Made by a program: the position numbers and the translations under genes
In this document: piece after piece, positions 43,301-51,112 of the stretch
Position numbering within the stretch: position 1 is the first letter of the stretch
Layout: every line of letters begins with the position of its first letter
Notes under the pieces: model-generated
Told to the model about the DNA's origin: nothing
The model's database searches: none
Seen by the model: the letters and a program-made list of their open reading frames with translations, nothing else
Assembly (NCBI GenBank): GCA_018268915.1
Contig: JAFDVQ010000002.1
Coordinates: 124,001 to 188,000 of the forward strand
Reading direction: 5' to 3'
DNA: 64,000 bases
Source of the DNA: Acidobacteriota bacterium
GTDB taxonomy: Bacteria; Acidobacteriota; Terriglobia; Terriglobales; Acidobacteriaceae

Positions 43301-43553
43301 GATCGAAGCGGCGGAGTTGCGGCTACGGCCAATTCTGATGACCTCGTTTGCTTTCATTCTCGGCGTGATGCCGCTCTACTTTGCGACTGGCGCGGGCGCG
43401 CTGGGGCGGCGGTCGGTGGGAACGACAATCGTGGGCGGAATGTTGTTGTCGACGGTTCTGAACCTGGTGTTCATCCCGGTGCTGTATGTGTTGCTGAGCC
43501 GGTTGCTGCGGCGGGGCGATGTGCATAGAGGCGAGCAGGCAGCAGCGCATTAG
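40374..43553 (+). CDS. RND multidrug efflux permease (HAE1/AcrB-type)
   Basis: 1059 aa, full length, twelve predicted membrane helices in the AcrB pattern. N-terminus FFIHRPVFATVCALLIILSG; TM4 with the proton-relay aspartates in GLVVDDAIVVIENVQRH; second-half TM1 after the large periplasmic loop (HEALILRYVLLLLFF); SAKNSILIVEFAEQLR; and RLRPILMTSFAFILGVMPL. It is a proton-driven drug or solute exporter. The start codon is TTG 40374 with AGAGGG six bases upstream, matching the TTG start of the adaptor gene. No TolC-like channel gene follows, so the channel must be encoded elsewhere. Confidence 0.95.
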   Translation: MFVKFFIHRPVFATVCALLIILSGAVCIPNLPIAMYPTLNPPQVSVACNYVGANADTVEKAVTIPLEEAINGVEGMRYMSSSSTNNGTSMINVTFQTGYDLDIAAVDVQNRVASVTGRLPAAVNATGISITKANRNFVFGAGFYTLDGRYSNEFISNYLDVYVKDALKRVPGVGDVNIFGERKYAMRVWIDPLKLSSYGLTATDVISALQEQNVEIPAGQLGQQPADEKQSYQIPVRVVGRLSSPEQFENIILKSNANGLILLKNVGHAEVGAEDYSSALEYNGHVAQGVGVAQLTSANALDVDRQAKAVLEKLSKSFPPGLKYAIAFDSTTVVGESIHEVLVTLAEAIGIVILVIFLFLLDWRATIIPAVTIPVSLIGTFAFIRIFNFSINSLTLFGITLATGLVVDDAIVVIENVQRHIAMEHSDPHEATSNAMGEVTSAVIATSLVLIAVFVPVSFFPGTTGILYRQFSLTIAFSIAISAFNALTLSPALSALFLRGEEARPKQLDFLHIRPVSRAFAGFIHGADAFVTWLAKTYAKIIHEALILRYVLLLLFFIGLGGTWWIYNKVPTGFIPQEDQSFLMGIVQAPPGSSLAYTQALADKAQAIIYSNKDIAGAFSVIGFSFAGNASNAGMMFISTKPAAERRGKGHSAADIVADLSPKLSSLMFQPDGGMVFVIQPPAVNGVGSYGGFTFMLQDTGVNTLSDLDRVAHQIVNAGRGRKDLTGLLTTYSANDPQVLVTIDREKAKAMGVPLSQVTNALGVFMGSQYVNDFDFNNRTYRVYAQADQKYRMTAKDLHAFYVRSDAGQMISLDNLATVAESAGPPVITHYNLFRAVEIDGSPAPGYSSGQGISGMEDLAKQNMMPGMQYEWTGLTLDEIESSGRSLLIFGLGILVVYLTLSAQYESFALPFIILLAVPMAVLGALGLVAIRGLSNDVYCQIGLVMLIGLSAKNSILIVEFAEQLRAKGRTIAEAAIEAAELRLRPILMTSFAFILGVMPLYFATGAGALGRRSVGTTIVGGMLLSTVLNLVFIPVLYVLLSRLLRRGDVHRGEQAAAH

Positions 43554-43656
43554 CCGGGCGCCGCCCCTACGGGGCTTCCGGAGTTTCATGCGGCATTCCC
43601 AGGACTGCGCTCCCGCGCTAGTTTCGATCGCTTGCTCCGGGAGCTACGACAGTCCA

Positions 43657-43965
43657 CTATTTGCGAATGCGGTGCGCGACGATGTGGTCTTTGATGCGGG
43701 CGTAGACTTCGCTGCTGACGATGCCGCGATCGAGTAGCTCGTTCTTGCCGCGGTAGGGTCTGTAGCGGACGATGCGCGCGGCCCATGTGCGTGGCAGTCC
43801 GGGAACTCTCATCAATTGGTCCAGCGAGGCGGTGTTGATATCCACCGGCTCCTTGGTGGATGCGGGCTGATTCGCGTGCGGTTGAGGCTGGGATGGTAAG
43901 ACGGGCGCTGATGAAGCCACAGCCAGGACTGCGATAGCGAGCGAGAATCGAGCAGATAATCTCAC
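43657..43965 (-). CDS. Exported ComEA-like helix-hairpin-helix protein
   Basis: 102 aa. The N-terminal signal peptide (FSLAIAVLAVASSAPVL) is followed by a Pro/Gln-rich linker and a ComEA-type HhH domain: VDINTASLDQLMRVPGLPRTWAARIVRYRPY, then NELLDRGIVSSEVYARIKDHI. ComEA-like proteins bind double-stranded DNA at the cell surface during uptake, though many stand-alone copies have no proven role. The start is GTG 43965. No other competence gene is in the window. It is convergent with the RND gene and divergent from the MscS-type gene. Confidence 0.8.
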   Translation of the reverse strand: MRLSARFSLAIAVLAVASSAPVLPSQPQPHANQPASTKEPVDINTASLDQLMRVPGLPRTWAARIVRYRPYRGKNELLDRGIVSSEVYARIKDHIVAHRIRK

Positions 43966-44065
43966 GCAGATGATTCTCTACCTATATGAATCCTGAGTAA
44001 ACGGGCGTACCCATGCCGGTCATAATCTTGTAGAGGGAAGCGGGTTTGTCCTGCAACAATTAGGC

Positions 44066-45937
44066 ATGGCAATCCCCCAAATTGCTTCCTCCGCGGGACA
44101 GACGATACGCAGCCGTGTTTTCGGCAGCACGCGGCTGACGATCGTTCTCTCGCTCGTTGTGGTGCTGGCTGTCTGCCTGATATTCACCTGGGAAACGGGC
44201 GATGTGATGAGCAATCTCTCGTTTCTCAATCCCAGGAATAGTTCCAATCGCTCCTTTGGCACCAAGAAGGCAATTGTCGACACAAAGCCGTGGCAGACTG
44301 CGCAGGCTCTCGCCGCGCTTGCGTACACGGCGGAGGAAAAGGAGTTTGCACAAGAGGCGGAGAGGCTTGCCGATCATGAGGTGGACCAGGCGTTTGCGTC
44401 CGCACTGCGACAGGCGACTCTGGATGCGCAGCATCTGAAACTGAGCGGTGATGCGCAGGCACTGCAGAGGAAGGTTGTGCAACTGCAGGAACTAATCGCG
44501 CAGGACAAAGACGAGATTCAAACGATCACGGAGGCTCTGAAGGGGCCGCCGCCGAAGAACGGCAAACCGGCGGAGTACGACGAGGGAGACCTCGAGGTTG
44601 CGAAGGCGCAACTGACGCTGGACTCGGACGAACTCGCTGATGTTCAGCATGATTTCGATCGTGCCTCCGGGGATCAGACGTCGCAGATCCAGGCAGAGTT
44701 GACGACCCGTGAAGCTGCAATGCGCGGATATGATAAGCAAGCTCGGGATGCCGGGCAGGTCGCGACTGTGTCGGCGCGCCGCTTCGGCACACTGGCGGGA
44801 AGGCTTGGTGCGTTCTTCAGACTGAGAACGCGAGCAACGCTCCTGCAGCAGGCGATTGACCAGACGCGCAGAGACATTGGAATGCTGACCGCGCAGCAGG
44901 GATCGATCGAGACAAAGATCGGCATCATCGGCGGGGTCAAGACAGATGATCTCGACCAGAAGCTGCAGGGATTGAGAGATCGCACTGCGCTGCGGCAGAT
45001 TCTGGGGATTGCCGACGACCGAATCCAGACGGAGCAGCAGCTTGTAACCGTGTACAGCAAGTGGGCGGCGCAGGTGATGGTGCAACAGCGCATCATTGTG
45101 CACCTGCTTCTGCAGTCCGTGGCTCTGATCGCGTTCATCGGGATCTGCATGGTGTTCGCGGACTGGCTGGTGCAGCGGATCATGACGAAGCCAGGTCTCG
45201 ACAGCAGGCGATCGCAGACACTGCGCAGCATATTGAAGATGTCGATTCAGGCACTTGGTGTGGTGCTGATTCTGATCGTGATCTTCGGGCCGCCACAGGA
45301 GACACCGACGATTCTTGGATTGACGACTGCCGCACTGACGATCGCGCTGCAGGACTTCATCATCGCGTTTCTCGGATGGTTTGTGCTTATCGGCAAGAAC
45401 GGAATTCACGTGGGCGACTGGGTGGAGATCAACGGCGTTGGAGGAGAGGTGACCGATGTGCGCCTGTTTTCGACGACGCTGATGGAGACCGGCACACTGG
45501 CGGACAAGGGATTGCCTACGGGACGCCGTATCGCATTCATGAACAGCTTTGCGATTCGCGGAACCTATTTCAATTTTTCGACGAGCGGGCAATGGATGTG
45601 GGATGAGATCAAGATCACACTGCCGGCAACTGACAATGTGCACGAGGTGCTCGACCGGATCCAGAAGGCAGTTGTGGGCGAGACGGAGAAAAACGCGAGC
45701 CAGGCAGAGGCGGAGTGGAAGCGTGGATCGCATGGCAGCAGCCTGAGCCGCTTCAGCGCGACGGCGGTGGAGAATCTGCGGCCTTCGGGAGGAGGGCTGG
45801 ATGTGCTGGTGCGCTATGTGACGCGGGCTTCGGAGCGGTTTGAGCTGCGAAACAGGCTGTATCAGAAGCTGATTGAGGTGCTTCGCGAGCCGGGCGCGGG
45901 TGCAGATGCGGCGGCGGTGGTGACGCCGAAAGGCTGA
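44066..45937 (+). CDS. Large MscS-family mechanosensitive channel
   Basis: 623 aa. N-terminal membrane anchor (about 22-41), a ~250-residue region of long coiled coils (EKEFAQEAERLADHEVDQAF; ALKGPPP loop; RRDIGMLTAQQGSIETK), then membrane helices near 345-370, 395-415 and the pore-lining TM3. The MscS signature follows: LTTAALTIALQDFIIAFLGW, GIHVGDWVEINGVGGEVTDV. The C-terminal domain is about 150 residues. Such channels release osmolytes on hypo-osmotic shock; the coiled-coil extension is like larger MscK/YbdG-type relatives. The ribosome site at ATG 44066 is weak. Confidence 0.87.
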   Translation: MAIPQIASSAGQTIRSRVFGSTRLTIVLSLVVVLAVCLIFTWETGDVMSNLSFLNPRNSSNRSFGTKKAIVDTKPWQTAQALAALAYTAEEKEFAQEAERLADHEVDQAFASALRQATLDAQHLKLSGDAQALQRKVVQLQELIAQDKDEIQTITEALKGPPPKNGKPAEYDEGDLEVAKAQLTLDSDELADVQHDFDRASGDQTSQIQAELTTREAAMRGYDKQARDAGQVATVSARRFGTLAGRLGAFFRLRTRATLLQQAIDQTRRDIGMLTAQQGSIETKIGIIGGVKTDDLDQKLQGLRDRTALRQILGIADDRIQTEQQLVTVYSKWAAQVMVQQRIIVHLLLQSVALIAFIGICMVFADWLVQRIMTKPGLDSRRSQTLRSILKMSIQALGVVLILIVIFGPPQETPTILGLTTAALTIALQDFIIAFLGWFVLIGKNGIHVGDWVEINGVGGEVTDVRLFSTTLMETGTLADKGLPTGRRIAFMNSFAIRGTYFNFSTSGQWMWDEIKITLPATDNVHEVLDRIQKAVVGETEKNASQAEAEWKRGSHGSSLSRFSATAVENLRPSGGGLDVLVRYVTRASERFELRNRLYQKLIEVLREPGAGADAAAVVTPKG

Positions 45938-46034
45938 GGCGGGAGAGGCAGAAAACCAAGTTCGCCCCGATCGATTCCGATCGTTAATCGTCTGGTGGTG
46001 TAGATTTCTACTTTGTGCGGTCGGGGAGCGGTGA

Positions 46035-48314
46035 GTGAGCGATGCCGTGTATCAGTTCGACGAATTCACAGTTGATTCTGACCGTTTTGAGCTGCGACGT
46101 AAAAACCTAACGATCAAACTTGAGCGCAAGCCCCTGGAACTGCTGATCCTATTGATTAGATACAGGAATCGCGTTGTTGCGCGCGAAGAGATTGCGGATC
46201 GTCTTTGGGGCAGTGAAGTTTTTGTCGATCTGGAACACGGAATCAATACGGCGATCCGCAAGATTCGTGCTGCGCTCGACGACGATCCGGGTGAGCCTCG
46301 CTTTATCAAGACGGTCACCGGGATGGGATATCGATTCGTCGGTGAGGTGCGTAGCGATTTGACCGCGCCCGAACAGCCTGCAGAAAACGGTTTGGCTGCC
46401 CAGAATGCGGTTGCTGAAGAGAGACATCCACGTATACGAAGCAGATATTGGGTGCCGGTTTCAGCACTTTTGCTGTTAGCAATCGGGGGCCTTCTGTACT
46501 GGCGATCTACTTCATCGAGACGACCTTCGTTGAGACGGCTTACGCGGCTTACTTTTGACACCGGACTGCAATCGACGCCGACGCTTTCACCCGACGGCCG
46601 CTACGTAGCGTACAGCACAAGTCGCGGCGGAACGAGCGATATTTGGGTGCAACAGGTTGGCGGATCGGGAAGCCCGATTCGGGTCACGGACGGAAAGAGC
46701 ACGAATTGGGAGCCTGAGTGGTCTCCGAACGGGCAGTACATCGCATACCGATCGGAGAGCGACGGCGGCGGATTGTTCATTGTGCCGGCAGTCGGGGGTA
46801 CCGGCAGGCAGCGCAGGATTTCCTCGTTTGGCCACTTCCCTCACTGGTCTCCAGATAGTTCAAAGATCATTTTCCAAACTCACCATTTCGGCATTAGTTC
46901 GAAAATTTTTCTTTTGGATGTTCGCGAAGGGAGTGAGCCCCGCGAGATTTTCTCGTCAGTAACCAGCAGCGCATATATCTTGTCTGCCGCCTGGCATCCG
47001 GATGGGAAGCGTGTTTCGCTGTGGGGCTGGGATGTATTGCCGTCGCCAATCCCCACGTTCTGGACTGCGAAGATCGATTCCCCTGAAGCTGCGGTGAAAG
47101 TGACGCTCTCGGACGAGTTGGTGAAGGTTGCGGAGGTTGAGGCCGGGGCAAGCTTTGGCGGATGGGCGGATTCCGATTCGAGATTCTACTGGGATCACTC
47201 TGGCAGGAATATCTACTTCGAGAGAATGTTCCGGGGCGCCCGGAACATCTGGCGGATGCAGGTAAATCCGGAAACACTGAGGGCGGAAGGCCTGGAGCGC
47301 ATCACCACGGGCACGGAGCTTGCTTCGGATTTCGCACTCTCGGCGGATGACAGGAAGATGGTGTTCACAAGTAAGGAGGAGAACATTCGAGCTTGGATAT
47401 TCCCTCTGAAGGGCTCTGAAGCAGGGCTAATGTCGGATGGCCAGGCCGTCACACCCTCGGGGATGGAGGCTTGGGAGAATGACATTTCAGCGGATGCGAG
47501 TAAGATCGCATTTTCGTGCAAACGCGCTGGACAATGGGATCTCTGCGAACAGTCACTTTCTTCCGGCACGACGGATGTGATCACATCGGATGATTCGTTC
47601 ATACGCGATGAGCCGCACTGGTCGCGCGATGGCAAGCATCTGGCCTATATCCGCCTGAATAGAACAAGTGCCGAGGTGCAGATGGTGACGTGGGATGCGA
47701 CTACTAGAGAGGAAAAGGTCGTGGCGACACTCCAGCACCGGCTCATGTTCGTTTATGACTGGTATCCGGGTGGGGAATGGCTGTCTGTTGCTGTCGAAAA
47801 CGCGGTGAACGGCCAGACGGAGATCTGGAAGTACCGAGCGAGCGGAGTTTCAAGTCCCGAAGATGCCCAGAAGATTCTGGAACCAGGGGCGAATGAGAGC
47901 CTGTTTCAGGCACACCTCTCAGCAGACGGGAAGTGGATTGTGTTTGAAGGGGTCGCTCCGTCACCAAGAGGTGACCGGTCGGCAATCTATGTAGCGCCTG
48001 CGAACGGAGGCCGCCGGATACGAATCGCTGATGATGCTGCCTGGCAGGACAAACCGAGGTGGTCAGCGGATGGAAAAAGAATTTATTTCGTAGGTGAGCG
48101 CAGTGGATACCTGAATCTATTCAGCGTTCCATTCGATCCGGTGCAGGGACGTGTTTCGGGCGAGGTCCGCCAAATCAGCAACTTCAAGAACCCAGAGTTC
48201 GAGATTGGATCTGTGATTCCTACAATTGGTTTTTCAGTAGCGGGAGACAAGATTGCCATCACGATGGCGCAGGCCTCGGGCGGCCTGTGGGTTCTGGATA
48301 ATGTCGCTCAGTAA
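46035..48314 (+). CDS. Membrane one-component regulator: winged helix, TM helix, TolB-like propeller
   Basis: 759 aa. Residues ~5-105 form an OmpR/CadC-type winged helix (FDEFTVDSDRFELRRKN start; RNRVVAREEIADRLWG; ELINTAIRKIR-type recognition helix, here EHGINTAIRKIRAALDDDP; GMGYRFVGEV end). A single membrane helix is at about 141-159 (VPVSALLLLAIGGLLYW). The periplasmic part has repeated PD40/TolB blades (LSPDGRYVAYS, WSPNGQYIAYRSE, WSPDSSKIIF). No receiver domain is present, so it should sense directly, as CadC/ToxR do. The start is GTG 46035 with GGGGAG six bases upstream. The type is common in Acidobacteria. Confidence 0.9.
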   Translation: MSDAVYQFDEFTVDSDRFELRRKNLTIKLERKPLELLILLIRYRNRVVAREEIADRLWGSEVFVDLEHGINTAIRKIRAALDDDPGEPRFIKTVTGMGYRFVGEVRSDLTAPEQPAENGLAAQNAVAEERHPRIRSRYWVPVSALLLLAIGGLLYWRSTSSRRPSLRRLTRLTFDTGLQSTPTLSPDGRYVAYSTSRGGTSDIWVQQVGGSGSPIRVTDGKSTNWEPEWSPNGQYIAYRSESDGGGLFIVPAVGGTGRQRRISSFGHFPHWSPDSSKIIFQTHHFGISSKIFLLDVREGSEPREIFSSVTSSAYILSAAWHPDGKRVSLWGWDVLPSPIPTFWTAKIDSPEAAVKVTLSDELVKVAEVEAGASFGGWADSDSRFYWDHSGRNIYFERMFRGARNIWRMQVNPETLRAEGLERITTGTELASDFALSADDRKMVFTSKEENIRAWIFPLKGSEAGLMSDGQAVTPSGMEAWENDISADASKIAFSCKRAGQWDLCEQSLSSGTTDVITSDDSFIRDEPHWSRDGKHLAYIRLNRTSAEVQMVTWDATTREEKVVATLQHRLMFVYDWYPGGEWLSVAVENAVNGQTEIWKYRASGVSSPEDAQKILEPGANESLFQAHLSADGKWIVFEGVAPSPRGDRSAIYVAPANGGRRIRIADDAAWQDKPRWSADGKRIYFVGERSGYLNLFSVPFDPVQGRVSGEVRQISNFKNPEFEIGSVIPTIGFSVAGDKIAITMAQASGGLWVLDNVAQ

Positions 48315-48326
48315 GCTGCTCGCGCA

Positions 48327-48355
48327 TTGACACGATGAGGTCGATACCGTAAGTT
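48327..48355 (+). promoter_or_regulatory. Putative sigma70-type promoter of the his operon
   Basis: TTGACA (48327-48332), 17-bp spacer, TAAGTT (48350-48355). The consensus -35 and ideal spacing are just past the stop of the upstream gene. Predicted transcription would begin around 48361-48363, at or a few bases before the leader-peptide ATG, so the leader could be leaderless unless initiation is slightly earlier. Confidence 0.55.
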
Positions 48356-48363
48356 GGAGACAG

Positions 48364-48441
48364 ATGCAGATTCACCGCCATCACGGTCATCATCACCATC
48401 ACGGGACCAATGTGCCGGCGGACTGCCATGGCCTGAGCTAA
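48364..48441 (+). CDS. hisL: His operon leader peptide (attenuator)
   Basis: A 25-codon frame, ATG 48364 to TAA 48439-48441. It has His at residues 4, 6, 7 and 9-13 (eight of ten residues in 4-13), plus His22. GGAG lies four bases upstream of the ATG. It precedes a terminator hairpin and hisI, exactly where a his attenuator leader should be. The function would be regulatory: ribosomes stall at the His run when charged His-tRNA is scarce. It is analogous in logic to the enterobacterial HisL peptide but not similar outside the His run. The high His density immediately before hisI makes chance unlikely. Confidence 0.85.
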   Translation: MQIHRHHGHHHHHGTNVPADCHGLS

Positions 48442-48481
48442 AAGGCCAGAGAGATCTGAAAGAAGTACCAAGCCCGCCGGC
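48414..48481 (+). promoter_or_regulatory. His attenuator: antiterminator pairing
   Basis: Segment GCCGGCGGACT (48414-48424), inside the leader codons 12-22 nt after the last clustered His codon, can pair with AGCCCGCCGGC (48471-48481), the 5' arm of the terminator, at 10 of 11 positions. A stalled ribosome on the His run would leave this segment free to pair and disrupt the terminator. An upstream CCGCC (48375-48379) can pair with GGCGG (48417-48421) as the protector stem. The three alternative pairings match the classical 1:2, 2:3, 3:4 scheme. Confidence 0.75.
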
Positions 48482-48504
48482 ACAAGAGCCGAGCGGGCTT
48501 TTTA
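48470..48504 (+). terminator. His attenuator terminator hairpin
   Basis: AAGCCCGC plus GGC pair with GCC plus GCGGGCTT (one bulged A), loop ACAAGA, followed by a short T-run (TTTTTAGTTTT across 48499-48509). It lies between the leader stop codon and hisI, 37 bp before the hisI start, so it can block the operon rather than end an upstream gene. Confidence 0.85.
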
Positions 48505-48541
48505 GTTTTGCTACAGATGTGAAATTCAAAGTTCAGGAAAG

Positions 48542-48901
48542 ATGATGACACAACCGAAGGTTGATTTCGAGAAGATGGACGGGCTGGTGGCGGGGATTGT
48601 GCAGGACGCCCGGACCGGCGAGGTGCTGATGCTGGGCTTTCTAAATCCGGAGAGCTATCAGAAAACATTGGAGTCGGGTTTCGTCACGTTCTGGAGCAGG
48701 ACGCGGCAGAAGCTGTGGATGAAGGGCGAGACGAGCGGCAATCGTCTGCGCGTAATCTCGGCGGCGACGGACTGCGACAACGATGCGCTGCTGTTTCGTG
48801 TTGAGGTGGAGGGCGACGGGCTGGTCTGTCATGAAGGAACAGTGAGCTGCTTTACGAAGCCGCTGACGTTTGCAAATGTAGTGGAGGTGAAGCGTGGGTA
48901 G
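48542..48901 (+). CDS. hisI: Phosphoribosyl-AMP cyclohydrolase
   Basis: 119 aa, cyclohydrolase domain only, without a fused HisE pyrophosphohydrolase. Motifs: [35 protein letters not shown], the Mg/Zn ligand cluster DCDNDALL and the Zn Cys pair CHEGTVSCF. It opens the adenine ring of PR-AMP (third step of His synthesis). ATG 48542 or 48545, with AGGA just upstream. It is the first structural gene after the attenuator and overlaps hisG by 8 nt. Confidence 0.95.
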   Translation: MMTQPKVDFEKMDGLVAGIVQDARTGEVLMLGFLNPESYQKTLESGFVTFWSRTRQKLWMKGETSGNRLRVISAATDCDNDALLFRVEVEGDGLVCHEGTVSCFTKPLTFANVVEVKRG

Positions 48902-49769
48902 CAAGCTGCGACTGGGATTGCCGAAGGGGAGCCTGCAGGACTCGACGATTGCGCTGTTCAAACGCGCGGGGTGGAATATCTACGCGGATGGGCGGTCGTA
49001 TTTCCCGTCGGTGGATGATGCGGAGATTGAATGCATGCTGATTCGCGCGCAGGAGATGGCGCGTTATGTGGATCACGGTGTGCTCGATGCGGGGCTGACG
49101 GGGATCGACTGGATCGTGGAGAGCGGGCTGGATGTGGCCAGCGTGACGACGCTGACGTATGCAAAACAGAGCCGGAGAAAGGTGCGGTGGGTGCTGGCGG
49201 TTCCGGAGGCAAGTGGATTTTTGACGGCGAAGGATCTGGAAGGGAAGATCATCGCGACGGAACTGGTTGAGGTGACGAAGAAGTATTTTGCAGACCGCGG
49301 CGTGAACGTGAAGGTGGAGTTCAGCTGGGGTGCTACGGAAGTGAAGCCGCCGATGCTGGCTGACGCGATTGTGGAAGTAACGGAGACGGGGAGTTCGCTG
49401 AAGGCGAATCACCTGAAAATTATCGACACGGTGATGGAGAGCGAGACGCATCTGATTGCGAACAAAGCGGCGCTCCAGGATGCGTGGAAGAAGGAGAAGA
49501 TCGATCAGATTGCAGTAATGCTGCGCGGGGCGATTGATGCGCAGAGCCAGGTGGGGCTGATGCTGAACGTGAAGCGCGAGGATCTGGAGCAGGTGCTGGC
49601 GGTGTTGCCGGCATTGAATTCGCCGACAGTTTCGCAGTTGAGCAATTCGGAGTGGGTGGCGGTGAACACGATTGTGGAAGAGCGCGTGGCGCGTGATGTG
49701 ATTCCGAAGTTGAAGGCGGCGCGGGCGACTGGAATTGTGGAGTATCCGCTGAACAAGGTTGTGCTGTAG
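48894..49769 (+). CDS. hisG: ATP phosphoribosyltransferase, long form
   Basis: 291 aa, GTG start at 48894 overlapping hisI by 8 nt. The N-terminus [22 protein letters not shown] and the PRPP-binding region ([31 protein letters not shown]) are typical. The C-terminal ~75 residues form the ACT-like regulatory domain of the hexameric long form, so the enzyme should be feedback-inhibited by histidine without HisZ. It catalyses the first committed step, ATP plus PRPP to PR-ATP. Confidence 0.96.
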   Translation: MGSKLRLGLPKGSLQDSTIALFKRAGWNIYADGRSYFPSVDDAEIECMLIRAQEMARYVDHGVLDAGLTGIDWIVESGLDVASVTTLTYAKQSRRKVRWVLAVPEASGFLTAKDLEGKIIATELVEVTKKYFADRGVNVKVEFSWGATEVKPPMLADAIVEVTETGSSLKANHLKIIDTVMESETHLIANKAALQDAWKKEKIDQIAVMLRGAIDAQSQVGLMLNVKREDLEQVLAVLPALNSPTVSQLSNSEWVAVNTIVEERVARDVIPKLKAARATGIVEYPLNKVVL

Positions 49770-49807
49770 CGATCGTGTTGTCGGAGTTGGTGTAAGAGCG
49801 AGGCGGG

Positions 49808-51112
49808 ATGAGGCTGATTCGGACGCAGGGGCGTGGGGCGAGGGATGCGGCGGCGGCTCTCGCGCAATTAGAGAGGCGCGGGGGCGCGGCGCTGGATGCG
49901 GTGATGCCTGCGGTGCAGCGGATCGTGAAGGATGTGCGGCGCGGCGGGGATCGGGCAATGTTCCGGTATGCAGCGAAGCTGGATGGGCTGACGGATCGTG
50001 AACGGTTTCGCGTAAGTGCCGAGGAGATGGCGGAGGCGTGGGCTGGGACGGATGCGGGTCTGCGCGATGCGTTAACGACGGCGGCGAGGCAGATTCGGGC
50101 TTTTGCTAAGAAGCAGATGCCGAAGGCGTGGAGTGCGCGTGCGGGGTCGGGGCTGACGGTTGGGCAGGTGGTGCGGGCGATCGATTCGGTGGGGTGTTAT
50201 GTGCCGAGCGGGCGTCATCCGCTGCCATCGACACTGCTGATGACGGCGATTCCAGCGCAGGTGGCGGGGGTGGCGCGGATTGTGGCGGTGTCTCCCAAGC
50301 CCGCGAAGGAGACGCTGGCGGCGGCGCATCTGCTGGGGATCACGGAGTTCTATCGTGTGGGCGGGGCGCATGGGATTGCGGCGCTGGCGTACGGGACGGA
50401 GACACTGGCGCGCGTGGACAAGATTGTGGGGCCGGGGAACCTGTATGTGACGGCGGCGAAGCGGCTGGTGGCGTTTGATTGCGCGATCGATATGCTGGCG
50501 GGGCCGACGGAGATTGTGGTGACGAGCGAGCGCGGGGATGCGGCGGAGATTGCGACGGACCTGGTGGCTCAGGCGGAACATGATCCGGAAGCAGTGGCGA
50601 TTTTTGTGACGACGCGCGAGGAGTTGGCGAAGCAGGTGATCGCTGAGACGGAGGCGCAGAGCAAGAGGAATGCTGTTGCGAAGGAAGCGCTGAGGCGGAA
50701 CGGAGTTGCGATTGTGGCGGGGTCGGTGGAAGAGGCGCGCGAGATTACGAATCGGCTGGCGCCGGAGCATCTGACGGTGGATTCGGCTGAGGATGTGGAG
50801 TGGGTGAAGAGCGCGGGGTCGGTGTTTGTTGGTGGATGGTCGGCGCAGCCGATGGGGGATTACATTTCGGGGCCGAATCATACGTTGCCGACGGGCGGGA
50901 TGGCGCGAGTGCGAGGCGGGCTCAGCGTGAATGATTTTGTGAAGCTGATTACCGTGCAGGAGTACGCGGCGGAGGGGATCGCGGAGCTTGGAGAGAAGGC
51001 GGCGCTGCTGGGAGATGCGGAGGGGCTGACGGCGCATGCAGCGGCGATCCGGATGCGGGTGAAGAGGGCGTCAGGAGCGAACTCGAAAGCCGGAGGGAGG
51101 AGCCGTGGCTGA
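49808..51112 (+). CDS. hisD: Histidinol dehydrogenase
   Basis: 434 aa, normal length. Family text: GQVVRAIDSVGCYVPSGRHPLPSTLLM, GGAHGIAALAYGTETL, KIVGPGNLYVTAAK, DMLAGPTEIVV, the catalytic AEHDPEAVA and SGPNHTLPTGG with zinc/base residues. It oxidises histidinol to histidine with NAD in two steps. Start ATG 49808; 38-bp gap from hisG. It overlaps hisC by 8 nt. Confidence 0.96.
   Translation: MRLIRTQGRGARDAAAALAQLERRGGAALDAVMPAVQRIVKDVRRGGDRAMFRYAAKLDGLTDRERFRVSAEEMAEAWAGTDAGLRDALTTAARQIRAFAKKQMPKAWSARAGSGLTVGQVVRAIDSVGCYVPSGRHPLPSTLLMTAIPAQVAGVARIVAVSPKPAKETLAAAHLLGITEFYRVGGAHGIAALAYGTETLARVDKIVGPGNLYVTAAKRLVAFDCAIDMLAGPTEIVVTSERGDAAEIATDLVAQAEHDPEAVAIFVTTREELAKQVIAETEAQSKRNAVAKEALRRNGVAIVAGSVEEAREITNRLAPEHLTVDSAEDVEWVKSAGSVFVGGWSAQPMGDYISGPNHTLPTGGMARVRGGLSVNDFVKLITVQEYAAEGIAELGEKAALLGDAEGLTAHAAAIRMRVKRASGANSKAGGRSRG

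Noticed and set aside
44492..45733. 413-codon minus-strand frame opposite the MscS-type gene
   Set aside because: Antisense shadow; composition dominated by Arg, His, Leu and Gln with no domain, while the plus strand has clear MscS motifs.
48852..49958. 368-codon minus-strand frame opposite hisG and hisD
   Set aside because: Antisense shadow across two his genes, no recognisable motif.
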